Origin: Malaya genurostris
Lineage: Eukaryota; Arthropoda; Insecta; Diptera; Culicidae
Direction: 5' to 3'
Length of the DNA: 64,000 nucleotides
Assembly: GCF_030247185.1 (NCBI RefSeq)
Contig: NC_080571.1
Span: 105,731,128-105,795,127, forward strand
Each line of letters begins with the position of its first letter. The first letter of the stretch is position 1. A program made the position numbers and the translations under genes. Under the pieces are notes generated by a model that was not told the origin of the DNA, did no database searches, and worked only from the letters and a program-made list of their open reading frames with translations. This document shows positions 12,431-23,386 of this stretch, piece after piece.

Positions 12431-14402
12431 GCATTACATACGCGAAAACAAAAATCAATCAGATAATTTGCACACCGTATCATCTCGCAATAATAAAATG
12501 AGCAATCCTGACATGAGATGGCATTTCACCAGAGAGATACACGCTAGAGTCAGATTTTTGCCACACCGAGGATGAAAAAAAAACGAAGCACCGCACAAAG
12601 CGGAAAGCGCACTTCTTCTCAGTGTCGAATAGACAGCATTTGAGTTTGTGCTTGTGGTTAAAGCAGCTGGCGCGAGTGAAACACATTCTCTTCGCATGAA
12701 TCGCTCACACGCGCTCTCGTCTAAATACACCCAAGTGACCACTGGCGCGTGATGTTGAGCGAACACTTATGTGAACTTCAATTAATAGAGAGTAGATCTG
12801 GCCTTGCTATGAAAAATTTGCAAGGAAAACCGAAAATTTTACGATAAATTGTTTTATTTTGCTGATTTTGCGTGTCCACGCTTCATCTACGCAAACCATA
12901 CAGCAGAGTGCTCACCGGCGTGTACACCTCTGTGAAAGTATCTGCATCCACCTCAGAGAATTTATTAGCTAATGCTCTAGCATTTTGGTGCGATTCAGTG
13001 GAAGGAAATAAACAAACGCTCTCATGATGCGTGTACACTTTACACAACAGTGGTGTATAAATGTGAAAGAGAAGAGCTCTCGTTGAAGTTGTCAGTGCAA
13101 GGGGAGAAATTTTGCTTGCTCTTCGTCACACAGAGGAGATAGACATCTCTGCTGACATCACAGATGAACGAAAAGTTAAGTTCATCATAGTTATCTACTA
13201 CCGCTTGGGCAACTTGTTTTCGCAACTCCACCACATGGGCATTTCAAAGTAATACCTACAGTGTGTATAACAAAAGTCGGGCACGCTAAGATGAATGGCT
13301 GATAAAAAAACGAATCGAAGAGCATTTCTTTCCGAAATATTAACATGTTAATGTTTCCTGTTATTTAGATAATATAAGTCATTACATTGCGTGAACCATT
13401 ATCTATTCAACTCACTGTTACCATATTGGGAAATATTCCAGAAAAAATCATTTCGAGATTTTTCAGGTTTAATAACACATTCGTTTGATAAGAATCGTCT
13501 GAAAATTTCAAAAATGTTTGAATACACGTATTTTAAATACCATTCCGATGATTCTCATTAAAAATAACAGACTGTTATTTTCATAGAAATTGGTGTAGAA
13601 TCATCAAAACACGTTAGTTCAAATAAAAATGCAGTTCGTTATCGATTTTTCATATACAAAAACACAAAAGATCAATTCCACAATATGTAGCATTATCACT
13701 TTTCATGAGCAGATTATTCAACAAGATCCATGTTTATGTTAAGAGCAGTTGTATAGAAAATCAGATGTGAAACTTATTTATTAGATTTCCATTTCTTGTT
13801 AACATTACATAGTAGTTTTCACAAATCCCTAAATGCGGCAATTTTGCTTATTAACGCTGCCAGAGAGGTTGAAATTCGCCTCTTCAGTCAATAATTTTTT
13901 CCCGTTGAGTTAACGCAATGGAACGACTGTTTTCGATGTAAAGTGTCACTATTTCAGCGCACTGTTTCGGTTTTGTACTGAACTGACTTTAATAAATAAC
14001 GAACAATGTATAATTTTCCATATTTATCAAGCCGTACTCATAGCTTCCCTTAACAGAGACGACAATTTCGTTTACATTAGGTCTCTTTGCATTTCGCATA
14101 GAATGAACGCGACTATTTAAACTGAGCATCTTCACACAATCGAAATTAGTATTGAATCGATTTGCATTCTGTGCGGTTCGTTTGTGTCGTGGAAAAGGAT
14201 TCTATGCTCATTTGAAATGTGCTGTTCGCCTTGCAAAAATGAATTTTTATGCACCGTTCACCTTGCATGAGAGGCAAAGTTTTTTGTCGGAGTTCTGCTG
14301 ATTTATCCTGTACAAAATTCTGAACGACCTTGATCATCGAGTGCTGGATGATTTTTATCAGCGGTGACATTATGTATCCAAGTAGAATCCGCTTGTCCAT
14401 AC
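12431..14402. other. anonymous DNA, no recognised gene
   Basis: The part 12,450-13,240 is somewhat less AT-rich than its surroundings but I recognise no protein in it. 14,005-14,175 is an inverted, diverged copy of 30,105-30,265 (landmarks: cgactatttaaactgagc against gcttagtttaaatagtcgcg). Confidence 0.4.
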
Positions 14403-14612
14403 AAAGCAAGGTTAAGTCTTGGCATTACATTCTTTTTGTGGAATTTGTTCCTTCTATTTCAACAGACTTCGCAGCCGATTCTTAGCGTTCAAAAGAATTT
14501 AAAAGCTAGTACTACGATATTACTGACACTAAGAACCCTTCCAGGTCGGGGCTCGAACATACGACAGCTGGCTTGTAAGACTATCACCCTATGCATTGAA
14601 CCCTTGCCCGTA
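14403..14612 (-). mobile_element. tRNA-headed SINE, family 1, copy B
   Basis: Reverse-strand copy. The head (reverse complement of the right side) contains atgcatagggtgatagtctt and cgtatgttcgagccccgacc, giving box A-like and box B-like motifs. The body has the shared tgttgaaatagaagg motif and ends at the plus-strand aagcaaggttaagtcttggc. It abuts the tail of the RTE element that follows. Confidence 0.75.
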
Positions 14613-14655
14613 CAAGGACTCTTACAAAAAGTGTTTCACTTACCTTACCTAACAG

Positions 14656-15396
14656 CTATAGGCCTGGGGTGTCCTTTGCTGTATCAAGCATACGTCTCCA
14701 CATAACTCGGTCCATCTCCTCCTCCCAAATCTTAGAAATCATCCAGTGCAGCGCTCTAGCCAGTGCCTCTTTTCCATGTTTGAGCAGCTCGCCTGGCAAC
14801 TGGTCATTGCCCGCGGATTTGTTGTTCCTCAGCTTGCCGATCTCCTCACTTATCTCCGACAGATCAGGGGCTGGGAATTTGTCGTCGGCTGAGCGTGCAC
14901 CCAGATTGATTCCTGTACCGTTCTCTGTATCTTGTGCTTCGCCATTCAGATGCCCGTCATAGTACTGCTTCCACCTGTCGATCACCTCACGTTCGTTCGT
15001 GAGAAGGTTACCACTGGTATCTCTGCACATTTTGGCCTGTGGCGTGTAGCTTCTACGTGAGCGGTTTACCTTCTCATAGTACTTCCGTGTGTCATTTGCG
15101 CAGTACAGCTGTTCCATCGCTTCGCGATCTTGGTCTTCCTGGTGGCGCTCTATCTTCCGAAAAACCGTGTTCTGTCTGTTACGCGCCTGTCTGTATCGTT
15201 CCTCGTTCGCTCTAGTGCGGTGTTGCAGCATCCTCGCCCTTGCTGCATTCTTCTCTTCGACCAACTGCTGACATTCGCCGTCAAACCAGTCATTTCCTCG
15301 ATTCGATAACCTCGTACCTAGAACGGTTGCAGCATTGCTACTCACGGCGGAACTTATGTTCCTCCAGTCGTCTTCAAGAGTCGCCACGCCAAGCAC
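14656..15396 (-). pseudogene. RTE ORF fragment: linker and start of RT, fused to C-terminus
   Basis: An open 246-codon stretch. It carries the Arg/Glu-rich linker between endonuclease and RT, then the RT entry block LRNNKSAGNDQLPGELLKHG and ARALHWMISKIW. It continues without interruption into the extreme C-terminus MDRVMWRRMLDTAKDTPGL. The palm with FADD is missing, so this is an internal deletion that happened to keep the frame. It gives the linker that is deleted from the plus-strand RTE copy, so the two copies complement each other for annotation. Confidence 0.8.
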
Positions 15397-15444
15397 TAGC
15401 TCTAGTTGTTGCGCGTATTCCTCTGCAGTACGAATGCTACGTAG

Positions 15445-15698
15445 CTACTCGAGATTGAGTCCCGGAGTTCCTGTGATACTAGTGTTGTGCACCGTCGATA
15501 GTTTTGAGCGCATAAAAACCGCGACAAGGTAGTGGAATAGCCCGTCGATGAGAACGTGGTCGATTTGATTTTCCGTATGTTGATCAGGTGATCTCCAGGT
15601 GGCTTTGTGGATATCTTTGTGGGGGAAGAAGGTGCTTCGAACTACCATTCCTTGGGAGGCTGCAAAGTTTACGCATCGTTGACTGTTGTCGTTTGTTA
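15445..15698 (-). pseudogene. RTE endonuclease fragment (C-terminal half)
   Basis: Reading the minus strand from 15,698 gives CVNFAASQGMVVRSTFFPHK, then ATWRSPDQHTENQIDHVLID and a shortened HYLVAV, which is the end of an AP-type endonuclease domain. The same block, with its SDH motif intact, is present at 38,000-38,220 on the plus strand. Here the region between DHVLIDG and HYLVAV is deleted, removing the Ser-Asp-His. Confidence 0.75.
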
Positions 15699-15887
15699 CC
15701 GCGTGCTAGGGATGTCCGATACCGAGTCGATACTTTGAGATATCGATACTTTCTTTCAGGAATCGGGTAGTTTTGGTATCGATATCGCATCAGAGCGATA
15801 CTGTTAGTATCGATACTTTTAGTCTCGATACTTACAGTATCGCAACAGATTGAAGTCAATACCTATTACGACTGAACATTTTTTTTT

Positions 15888-16027
15888 TGTTTCAATTATA
15901 GAGGCTAGATGCTTTAACCTTAAGGTCATTCGCCTCTTCGGGCCAGAAGAACTTTCTAACCTTATGTGCATGGTTTGGAATCAAGCCCAGGTGGGCTGCG
16001 TGACAGGGACGCTATACCCGTCCCCAA
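15888..16027 (-). mobile_element. tRNA-headed SINE, family 2 (Feilai-like?), partial
   Basis: A reverse-strand copy of the SINE at 25,939-26,089. Shared parts are aaccttaaggtcattcgcct, cttcgggccagaa, aatcaagcccaggtgggctg and tacccgtcccc. About 20 bases between 'gggctgcgtga' and 'acgctatacccg' are missing relative to the other copy. It lies inside the hAT element, directly next to a MITE terminus. The name Feilai is a guess from the mosquito context. Confidence 0.65.
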
Positions 16028-16102
16028 TTAGGTTTTGCACGAACATGACATAACCTCACAAAAATGAACAAAATAAATCAATTTTGACAGCTATCAGTGC
16101 AC

Positions 16103-19009
16103 AGTGGTCCGGATCCACAATTTAGGGGGACAAAAACATTTGTGGCTTAGCCTTATACTTTAGAGCTATGATGTCTTGGGAACAAATGATCAGTGAAAAA
16201 TAAGCTATATATCGAAGCATATGGTATTAGGGTGGTTCTAATTATTAGGTTGATCCAAAAATTATTTTCCGTATGTGTTGAGATAGAGGACTGCATCCTT
16301 CGGCAAAATTGTAGGAAAACTTATATCAAGCAACTTTGCTGAAAACACTATTGTAGTATCTCTAACGGTTTTAGTGTTACAGCTATTTTAATAGATCAAC
16401 TTAGGGTGTTCCTAAAAAAATCAGATTTTTTGCTCTAGCTTTCTTAATATTCACTTCTCGATTTTGGTGTCTTTGAATATCTTTTAGAGTTTGTTGAAAC
16501 CAATTTTTTCATGACTAGCGCATTCAGGTAGCGTTTTCTGAACCGAAGTTATGAGCAAAACTAGTTCAAAAACAGATCATTTTTAAACTGCTATATCTGA
16601 CATCGGAGCAAACGAAAAAAAAATCGGTTTCTTTCATTTGATAGAAAATACTTTCAAGCATGTTTATAGAAAAAATGACGGAGGAGATATTTATTTAAAT
16701 TTTTTAAATTGTGTTCAAACATTGGGTTTTTTCATTGAAAAATGCTCTTTCATGTAAGACATTTATTAGCTATACATATTAAAATAAGGTATTGCTGTCT
16801 TCTAGCGTGTTAAAATTAAAAATGTTAATTTAGCTGCATAATCGGGAAGATGGAGTACACTCACGTTGGTTGTTACTCTATTCGATAATGCTATTACAGG
16901 ATCAGACGTTAATAGAAATCGTTTGAATACATTCTCTAGATTCACTAAACGATTGAAGTTCTGCGGATGGCAGTTCCATACTTGAATTGATTTATTTCGA
17001 CTCTCTTGCGCTTCCTTACTGTACATTATTTGCTATCTGTTTGGTTCCCTTGCGATTGATTGTTGAGCAAGAAGGCTGGATAATCTGGAACAACAATTAT
17101 CCTTCATCTGTTTCCCTTTGCTACCCAGAATAATAATCTTTCAAAAGGAAAACACGGAACTAACTAAGCCGGAAGTGGACAAAATAAATGCAGAAATTGC
17201 AGAGCTTTCTCCCACAGTATTGGGGAAAGTATTTGTATCAACGAAGCTAGTGTTCTGCCTGAACGATACGAAAGTGTTAAACGACATAACAGGCATACAC
17301 TCCCAAGCTTGGTACATATGCAAGCGCTCAGGAAAAGCTCTGAATTTTTCAAGAACTGACACAAATGAGAATAATCCAAACAAATATCAATTTGGAATTT
17401 CGCCTCTACACGCAATGATTCGATCTATGAAACTTGGCTAAAAGTGAGTTATTGTTTGCATATTGAGAAACCGATATGGCGCGTGTCCCGACAAAATCAG
17501 CATGTCAAGGAGCAAGAGACAAACATACTAACGGCATTAAAAGAGCAGCTAGGGTTACGTATTAGCAAAGACATCATATTAACAAGATATCCAGCTTGCA
17601 CATTTCCAGAATAAATCATTGGAAACATCCTTTTTTGCGAGCATGGTGCCCTCAGGTGAGTCCGCATCGAATCTCGTACTTAGAAGTAGGGAAGAGAAAT
17701 GTCAAATTCTTGCGCGCAAAAATAGCAGCACTGCGCACCCACACAATTGACATGATATGTTGAATGTGATGCCGTGTGATGGCGTTCCTATACTGAAGAT
17801 TGATTTCATTCCAAGCTGACAGGGTCTAGCATTGGTGAACTATTACCTGGAGGCGGTAACTCGAATGATGTATCTGGGCCCGTAGATTTTTCAAAGAATA
17901 TAACACAGTAGCGCAAATCATCGAGTTAAATGGAAATATACTTGAACGGTTTTTTATAATCTTAACGTTGATAAACAGCAATGTGAAAATTTCGGTACCA
18001 GCTTTCCAGGAGTTTACTGAACAAACAAGAATTCGTTTTGTGTAGCTGTATGGATGGTATGCTCTGTCGCCAATCGTGCATAAACTTCTGGTGCATGGGA
18101 CTGCAATTATAAAACATGCTTTGCTTCCTATTGGTATGTACAGTAAGGAAGCGCAAGAGAGTTAGTGAATCTAGAGAATGTATTCAAACGATTTCTATTA
18201 ACGTCTGATCCTGTAATAGCATTATCGAATAGAGTAACAACTAACGTGAGTGTACTCCATCTTCCCGATTATGCAGCTAAATTAACATTTTTAATTTTAA
18301 CACGCTAGAAGACAGCAATACCTTATTTTAATATGTATAGCTAATAAATGTCTTACATGAAAGAGCATTTTTCAATAAAAAAACCCAATGTTTGAACACA
18401 ATTTAAAAAATTTAAATAAATATCTCCTCCGCCATTTTTTCTATAAACATGCTTGAAAGTATTTTCTATCAAATGAAAGAAACCGATTTTTTTTTCGTTT
18501 GCTCCAATGTTAGATATAGCAGTTTAAAAATGATCTGTTTTTGAACTAGTTTTGCTCATAACTTCGGTTCAGAAAACGCTACCTGAATGCGCTAGTCATG
18601 AAAAAATTGGTTTCAACAAACTCTAAAAGATATTCAAAGACACCAAAATCGAGAAGTGAATATTAAGAAAGCTAGAGCAAAAAATCTGATTTTTTTAGGA
18701 ACACCCTAAGTTGATCTATTAAAATAGCTGTAACACTAAAACCGTTAGAGATACTACAATAGTGTTTTCAGCAAAGTTGCTTGATATAAGTTTTCCTACA
18801 ATTTTGCCGAAGGATGCAGTCCTCTATCTCAACACATACGGAAAATAATTTTTGGATCACCCTAATAATTTGAACCATCCTGATACCATATGCTTCAAAA
18901 TATGGCTTATCTTTCACTGATCGTTTGTTCCGAAGACATCATAGCTCTAAAGTATAAGGCTAAGCCACAAATGTTTTTGTCCCCCTAAATTGTGGATCCG
19001 GATGTTCAT
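16103..19009 (+). mobile_element. foldback DNA transposon with ~0.9 kb inverted arms
   Basis: The left arm (about 16,112-17,026) and right arm (18,136 to about 19,000) are nearly identical inverted copies. Landmarks are ggatccacaatttaggggga, tgtgttgagatagaggactg and tgcataatcgggaagatgga. The right arm lacks about 57 bases present in the left arm (around 16,950-17,000). The spacer 17,027-18,135 carries a decayed element protein that continues into the right arm. The arms therefore contain coding sequence of the element itself: the left arm holds an inverted copy of its C-terminal coding part. Transposon class not assigned. Confidence 0.8.
17118..18290 (+). pseudogene. decayed transposon-encoded protein in the foldback spacer
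   Basis: Plus-strand frames, broken by stops and shifts, give in order: KVLNDITGIHSQAWYICKRS, KYQFGISPLHAMIRSMKLG then stop, HIEKPIWRVSRQNQHVKEQE with LTALKEQLGLRI, and near 18,040 WYALSPIVHKLLVHG, LLPIGMYSKEAQES then stop. The order and motifs (a C..C pair, FG.S.LHA.IR, a PW..SP..HK.L.HG block, LP.G..S.EAQE.RN) match a transposon protein family I have seen widely in insect genomes but cannot classify. The last part repeats inverted in the left arm (minus strand 17,026-16,802). Not functional. Confidence 0.6.
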
Positions 19010-19249
19010 TGCGGTCATTCTAATTTGAATACGTGTTACTAGATATGTAAACAAACCACTGATAGCTGTCAAAAGATGAACTTGATTCATCGGCAGTTCA
19101 TCGGTACTTCATAAGAGTGTCCATCGTGCAAAACCTAATGGAACATTTTTATTTCTTCGGCTTTGACGAAGTGCCAAGCTCGCGCATGTATTGGTTTGAC
19201 GTGGACCAGCCGTCGTTGAAATTCGTTCTCGACAATTTCGCTTTGTCCA

Positions 19250-19365
19250 ACAGGTGCGCTGAAAGAGAATGCAATGTGCAAAACACACACATAAAGGTCA
19301 TACTCTCAGAGGATTCAATCATTTCAATTTTGCACACTCATTGCACCCCCTTTCAGTGCGCCTAA
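19250..19365. repeat. small imperfect palindrome
   Basis: Arms aggtgcgctgaaag...caatgtgcaaaa (19,252-19,283) and ttttgcacactcattgcacc...tttcagtgcgcct (19,329-19,363) are inverted copies with a ~45 bp loop. Probably a small MITE or decayed inverted-repeat element inside the hAT. Confidence 0.6.
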
Positions 19366-19798
19366 TAGCGATGAAATAATAGCAACAGGAATTGGCTTTA
19401 AGTGTAGTATGTATCTACATAAAGGTTATGACATTATGAATCGTCTAAGTATTCAGTCAAGCGGATGTAATTTACTAAATACGTTGTTTCGATGTAATAA
19501 CGCGTGATTCATCCGCAATATTTCTTGAAAACATTTGATGTTCAGTACGTCTAATTTTTTCCCATCGATTAATAATCACATTGAGATTGAATTTTTTTTT
19601 GCTCTGTGAAAACATCATAAAATAACGCCACAGTCAACAATTTTATTTTGAAATGATTGCTGCGCAAGTATCAATTGACACCTACAGGTATCGATACTTT
19701 ATTGCCTTTTGATACCCTGTATCGATACCCAATATTTCGATATACCGACACCCTAGGTATCGATACTTTACCTTCCGAGTACCATCCCTACCGCGTGC

Positions 19799-20230
19799 AG
19801 GCTCTCCAGCTGTCGACAGCTGTTGTAGGTTCGTTCCAGCTGTGCGTAGAATGCTTCCTTCTCGTCATCGGGTCTCGTCTCATGTCTATCACTGACTGGC
19901 TGCCACCCAATCACGCACTGGCACATCTTGCCCAACACTACAAATCCCGTTCCTAGAACGTTGATTGTGCCACAGCTCTGGTAGAAGGTAGTCGCTCGAT
20001 GCCCACTTTTCCACACCTTCTGTCCCGTCCAACAAAGTTCCTGCAGTGCTACGACATCGAAGCCGCGGATTTGAAGCTCACCATGCAGCATTCGGTCGTA
20101 TCCTGGGAAGCCAAGCGATTTGCAATTTCATGTGCCAAGCTTCCAATCGTAGACCTTTGTTCGTTGCGTAGGTCATTGCCGATTATTCCGAGTCGTATTT
20201 CATTCTTGATAGTACGTAACATGTGTTTTC
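19799..20230 (-). pseudogene. RTE endonuclease fragment (N-terminal half)
   Basis: Minus-strand translation contains GFDVVALQELCWTGQKVWKS, the catalytic-Glu region of an AP-type endonuclease (LQE), followed by GTINVLGTGFVVLGKM. The opening 'GTWN'-type block is degraded and shifted. The frame is cut at 19,799 by the hAT target duplication and resumes at 15,698. Confidence 0.7.
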
Positions 20231-20597
20231 CGGGCGGTTTGTTAGGCCTGCACCAACCTCCTGTCTCGCCGGAGGGCCATCGTGTCAGCACTGTTTAGAG
20301 TCCCACACTGACACAAGGACGGTAATCAGCCGCTCCTAACATGGAGAACAGACACCGTTTCGAGCCGCCCCAACATGGGGAACAGACGCTCGGGTAGGGT
20401 CGCTCTCTGTAAAGAGAAGGCAAGCCCCCCTCTTCCCTGTCAGCATACGACCAAGGTCCTACCGGGGTTACCCGATCTTTCCTATGATTACTCGTACCCC
20501 AGCCGGCACCGCAGGGAGGTAGGGATAGGAGTTACTGGACAAGAGGCTAAGAACCACATTGGGGTCTGAGTTGCGCATTGTCCAGTCGTTTACCAAC

Positions 20598-21097
20598 CAT
20601 GTGTGTCATGTTTAAATGAATTATGTTGACACAACACTTCTCATCACCAACAAACTAACGCTACTTTTCGGGAAATTCGAAATTCTGAAAAAAATATTGA
20701 AAATACATTTCACCGTGATATTAATAAGGATATGAGGAACACAAAAGATACCTGCATACTAAATGTTCAAAACAGAAAATAGTAGTGATTTTGACAATAG
20801 TTGAGTAGTCATCACGTAGTCATCAGTTCGAGCAACCCAAAGGACTATTCCTTGTAGTGTTTCATGCTATGTACATTAGAGTGCCAATATTTTGGGCTCA
20901 TCTAATTTCGTAAAGCGGTAGTGCTCAGAAGTTAAAGCACCTAAAAAAATCCCTAAAAATTTGAGCTAAATCAGAAATGCCCGGCGGCCAAAATTTTAAA
21001 ATTTTCGATCTTGAAAAATCACCACGAGGGACGAAAAATATTTTTTTGAGAAACGTCGAGATCTGGTGACCGTTGCATTTTTTGACAATTTGATGCA
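20598..21097. other. anonymous DNA with a dispersed-repeat fragment
   Basis: No gene. 20,875-21,070 (ccaatattttgggctcatct, atttcgtaaagcggtagtgc) recurs inverted at about 33,110-33,395. Confidence 0.5.
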
Positions 21098-21193
21098 ACT
21101 TACTTACCTTACCTTACCTAACAGCTATAGTCCTGGAGTGTCCTTTGTTGTATCAAGCATACGTCTCCACATAACTCGGTCCATGGCTGCTCG

Positions 21194-22021
21194 TCACCAG
21201 CCACTCCAGGCACGGATGCTTCTGAGATCACCCTCCACTTGATCGATCCACCTTGCTCGCTGCGCTCCTCTTATTCTTGTACCAGTCGGATTAGATTCAA
21301 GAACCATTTTCACTGGGCTGTCATCTGACATCCTTATGACATGCCCAGCCCTTCGTAGACGTCCGATTTTGGCTGTCCGTACGATGGGTGGTTCTCCTAG
21401 CAGCTGTTGCAATTCGTGATTCATACGCCGTCTCCACGTTCCGTCTTCCATCTGCACTCCGCAATAGATGGTCCTAAGTACCTTTCTTTCGAAAACACTG
21501 AGGGCGCTTTAGTCCTCTGTCAACATAGTCCAGGTCTCGTGGCCATAGAGAACAACCGGTCTAATGAGCGTTTTGTAGATGGTCAATTTCGTGCGGCGGT
21601 GTACTTTTCTCGATCGAAGGGTTTTTCTGAGTCCAAAGTCCACATGATTCCCTGCCAGAATGCGTCTCTGAATTTCTCTGCTGGTGTCATTATCGGTGGT
21701 CACCAGTGAGCCCAAATACACGAACTCGTCAATCACCTCGATATCGTAACCGTCTATCAATATTCGTGGTGAGAGGTGCAGTGTTTCTTCTCTAGAGCCT
21801 CTTCCTCTCATGTATTTTGTTTTTGACGCATTTATGGCCACTCCGATACGCCTAGCTTCAGCTTTCAGTCCGATGTAGGTTTCCGTAATCTTCTCAAGGG
21901 TACGTGTCATAATATAAATATCGTCAGCGAAGCCAAAAAGTTGTACGGACTTTCGGAAGATCGTGCCACTCGTGTCGATTCTCGCTTTTCGAATAACATC
22001 TTCCAAGGCAATATTGAACAA
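21194..22021 (-). pseudogene. RTE reverse transcriptase, C-terminal half
   Basis: Frames on the minus strand carry LGFADD-type palm motif (FGFADDIYIMTR), SKTKYMRGRG, DEFVYLGSLVTTDNDTSREI, TLIRPVVLYGHETWTM, then after a shift EDGTWRRRMNHELQQLLGEP, GRLRRAGHVIRMSDDSPVKM and GAQRARWIDQVEGDLRSI. This order (RT palm and thumb, then an R/W-rich C-terminal region) is the RTE layout. Frameshifts at about 21,480 and upstream of 22,021 make it non-functional, although the two catalytic Asp of FADD are intact. Confidence 0.85.
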
Positions 22022-22274
22022 GATACAAGAGAGTCCATTACCTTGCCGAAACCCTCTCCGAGATTCAAAGGGAATCGAGAGCGTCCCAGATACTCGGACG
22101 TCACTCTATCCATCGTTGCTTTGACCAATCGCGTCAGTTTATCCGGGAAACCGTATTCGTGCATTATCTGCCATAGCTGTTCTCGATCAATTGTGGTGTA
22201 TGCCGCTTTGAAGTCAATGAATAGGTGATGCGTGGGTACGTTGTATTCACGACACTTCTGGAGTATGTTCCACC

Positions 22275-23140
22275 GTACTTTGAATCCTGTGAAATTTAAT
22301 TACAGTATTGGTGGCTCTGTTCTGACTAGAGTTAACCAGGTAAGCGATTTAGGAGTATTGTTGGATGAAAAACTGACCATTGATTCACATCGATCACTGA
22401 TCATTTCAAAAGCTTCACGTCAGTTGGGATTTATTTCAAAAATCGCTAAGGATTTTAAAGATCCTCATTGCTTGAAGGCATTATATTTCTCACTCGCTAC
22501 CGTATCAGCTCTCGTGGTGCATGCGAATTGAACGAGTTCAAAAGCGGTTTGTTCGTTTAGCATTACGGAATTTACCGTGGAGAGATCCCTTGAATCTTCC
22601 ACCATATCCGGATAGATGTCAACTAATCGGAATCGAATCGTTGTTACATCGCCGTAAAATACAACAGGCAGTAGTTATTGCAAAACTGATCAACGAAGAA
22701 ATTGATGCACCGGAATTGCGACCCGAAATTAATTTTCGAGCACCGAACAGAACACTGCGGAATGGCGCTCTACTTCAGCAAAGATTTCATAGAACTAGTT
22801 TTGGATGTAATGAACCGATCACCGCTGCCATTCGATCATTCACTGCTGTAGAAGATCTTTTTGAGTTTGGTGAATCATCCAACCGCTTCGCTAGTAAAGT
22901 CAAACGATCTTCTGTGTTTTGATATTTTTTCTAGTCTTTAGTTTTTGTTTTTTATTAAATTATGTGTATTTTGTTTTTAATTATTATGTGTTGTTTTTTA
23001 AAAGATGGTGGTTTTTGCGCCCGTTTGAGAATGACATATTTTATGTTCAACTCAAATGGGTTTTTCTCCACCCATATCCATGTAGATTTCGTATCCGATG
23101 GATATTACAATAATAAATAAATAAATAAATAAACAAATAC
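22275..23140 (+). mobile_element. 5'-truncated LINE (CR1/Jockey-like), (AAAT)n tail
   Basis: Plus-strand frames give VNQVSDLGVLLDEKLTID, ISKASRQLGFISKIAKDF and, after a shift near 22,510, IERVQKRFVRLALRNLPW and CQLIGIESLLHRRKIQQAVV, ending at the TGA at 22,920. This is the post-palm C-terminal part of a non-LTR RT. A 3' untranslated stretch follows and ends in AAAT repeats (23,111-23,136). It is inserted inside RTE copy 2. Clade assignment is tentative. Confidence 0.7.
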
Positions 23141-23386
23141 CGCTTGGTACGGCCCTACTAATTCCGTAGCTATTGGTGATAGACGACGGCAAAGGATTTG
23201 GGAGAGTACCTTGTAGGTGGCGTTCAGCAATGTGATTGCGCGGTAATTGCAACAATCTAGCTTATCACCTTGTTTGTAATTGGGACATACCACTCTTTCA
23301 TCCATTCCTGCGGAAGAATCTCCCATCCATTCCTGCGGAAGAAAATCCCAAATCTTAGAAATCATCCAGTGCAGCGCTCTAGCCAG

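Larger units (their letters stand above)
16031..19135. mobile_element. GGTTTTGCAC MITE, split by a foldback element
   Basis: The left half (16,031-16,100) and right half (about 19,010-19,135) match the intact ~212 bp MITE at 31,964-32,175. They share GGTTTTGCAC termini, gacagctatcagtg on both arms and tcattctaatttgaatacgt. Flanking trinucleotides are TTA and TAA. The foldback element sits where the intact MITE has 'gtttgtttatgt'. Confidence 0.75.
15707..19790. mobile_element. hAT element, non-autonomous, 8 bp target duplication
   Basis: The ends read TAGGGATGTCCGATACC at 15,707 and, in reverse complement, TAGGGATGGTACTCGG at 19,790. The 8 bp CCGCGTGC stands directly outside both (15,699-15,706 and 19,791-19,798), an exact hAT-type target duplication. 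The first and last ~150 bp are rich in GTATCGATAC palindromes (subterminal repeats likely bound by the transposase, by analogy with other hATs). No hAT transposase is present. The interior holds a SINE, a MITE and a foldback element. Confidence 0.9.
14639..20597 (-). mobile_element. RTE-clade LINE, copy 1, split by a hAT and internally deleted
   Basis: This is a non-LTR retrotransposon on the minus strand. Its 5' leader begins at about 20,597 (gttggtaaacgactggacaa), the same leader as the plus-strand copy at 37,234. Endonuclease fragments lie at 20,230-19,799 and 15,698-15,445, and the linker plus first RT block at 15,396-14,690. It ends in a (ggtaa)n tail. The sequence jumps from 'SKIWEEE' straight to the terminal 'MDRVMWRRMLDT', so most of the RT domain is deleted. 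A hAT element (15,707-19,790) interrupts the endonuclease. Confidence 0.85.
21098..23386 (-). mobile_element. RTE-clade LINE, copy 2, 5'-truncated and split
   Basis: Minus strand. It starts within the RT at about 23,386 (ARALHWMISKIW) and runs through the palm to the C-terminus MDRVMWRR near 21,190. It ends in a (ggtaa)n tail at 21,098-21,120. A CR1/Jockey-like LINE fragment (22,275-23,140) lies between YQAVF and CREYNVPTHHLFIDFK, with ~15 RT residues missing at the junction. Its 3' end is nearly identical to that of copy 1 at 14,640. Confidence 0.85.
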
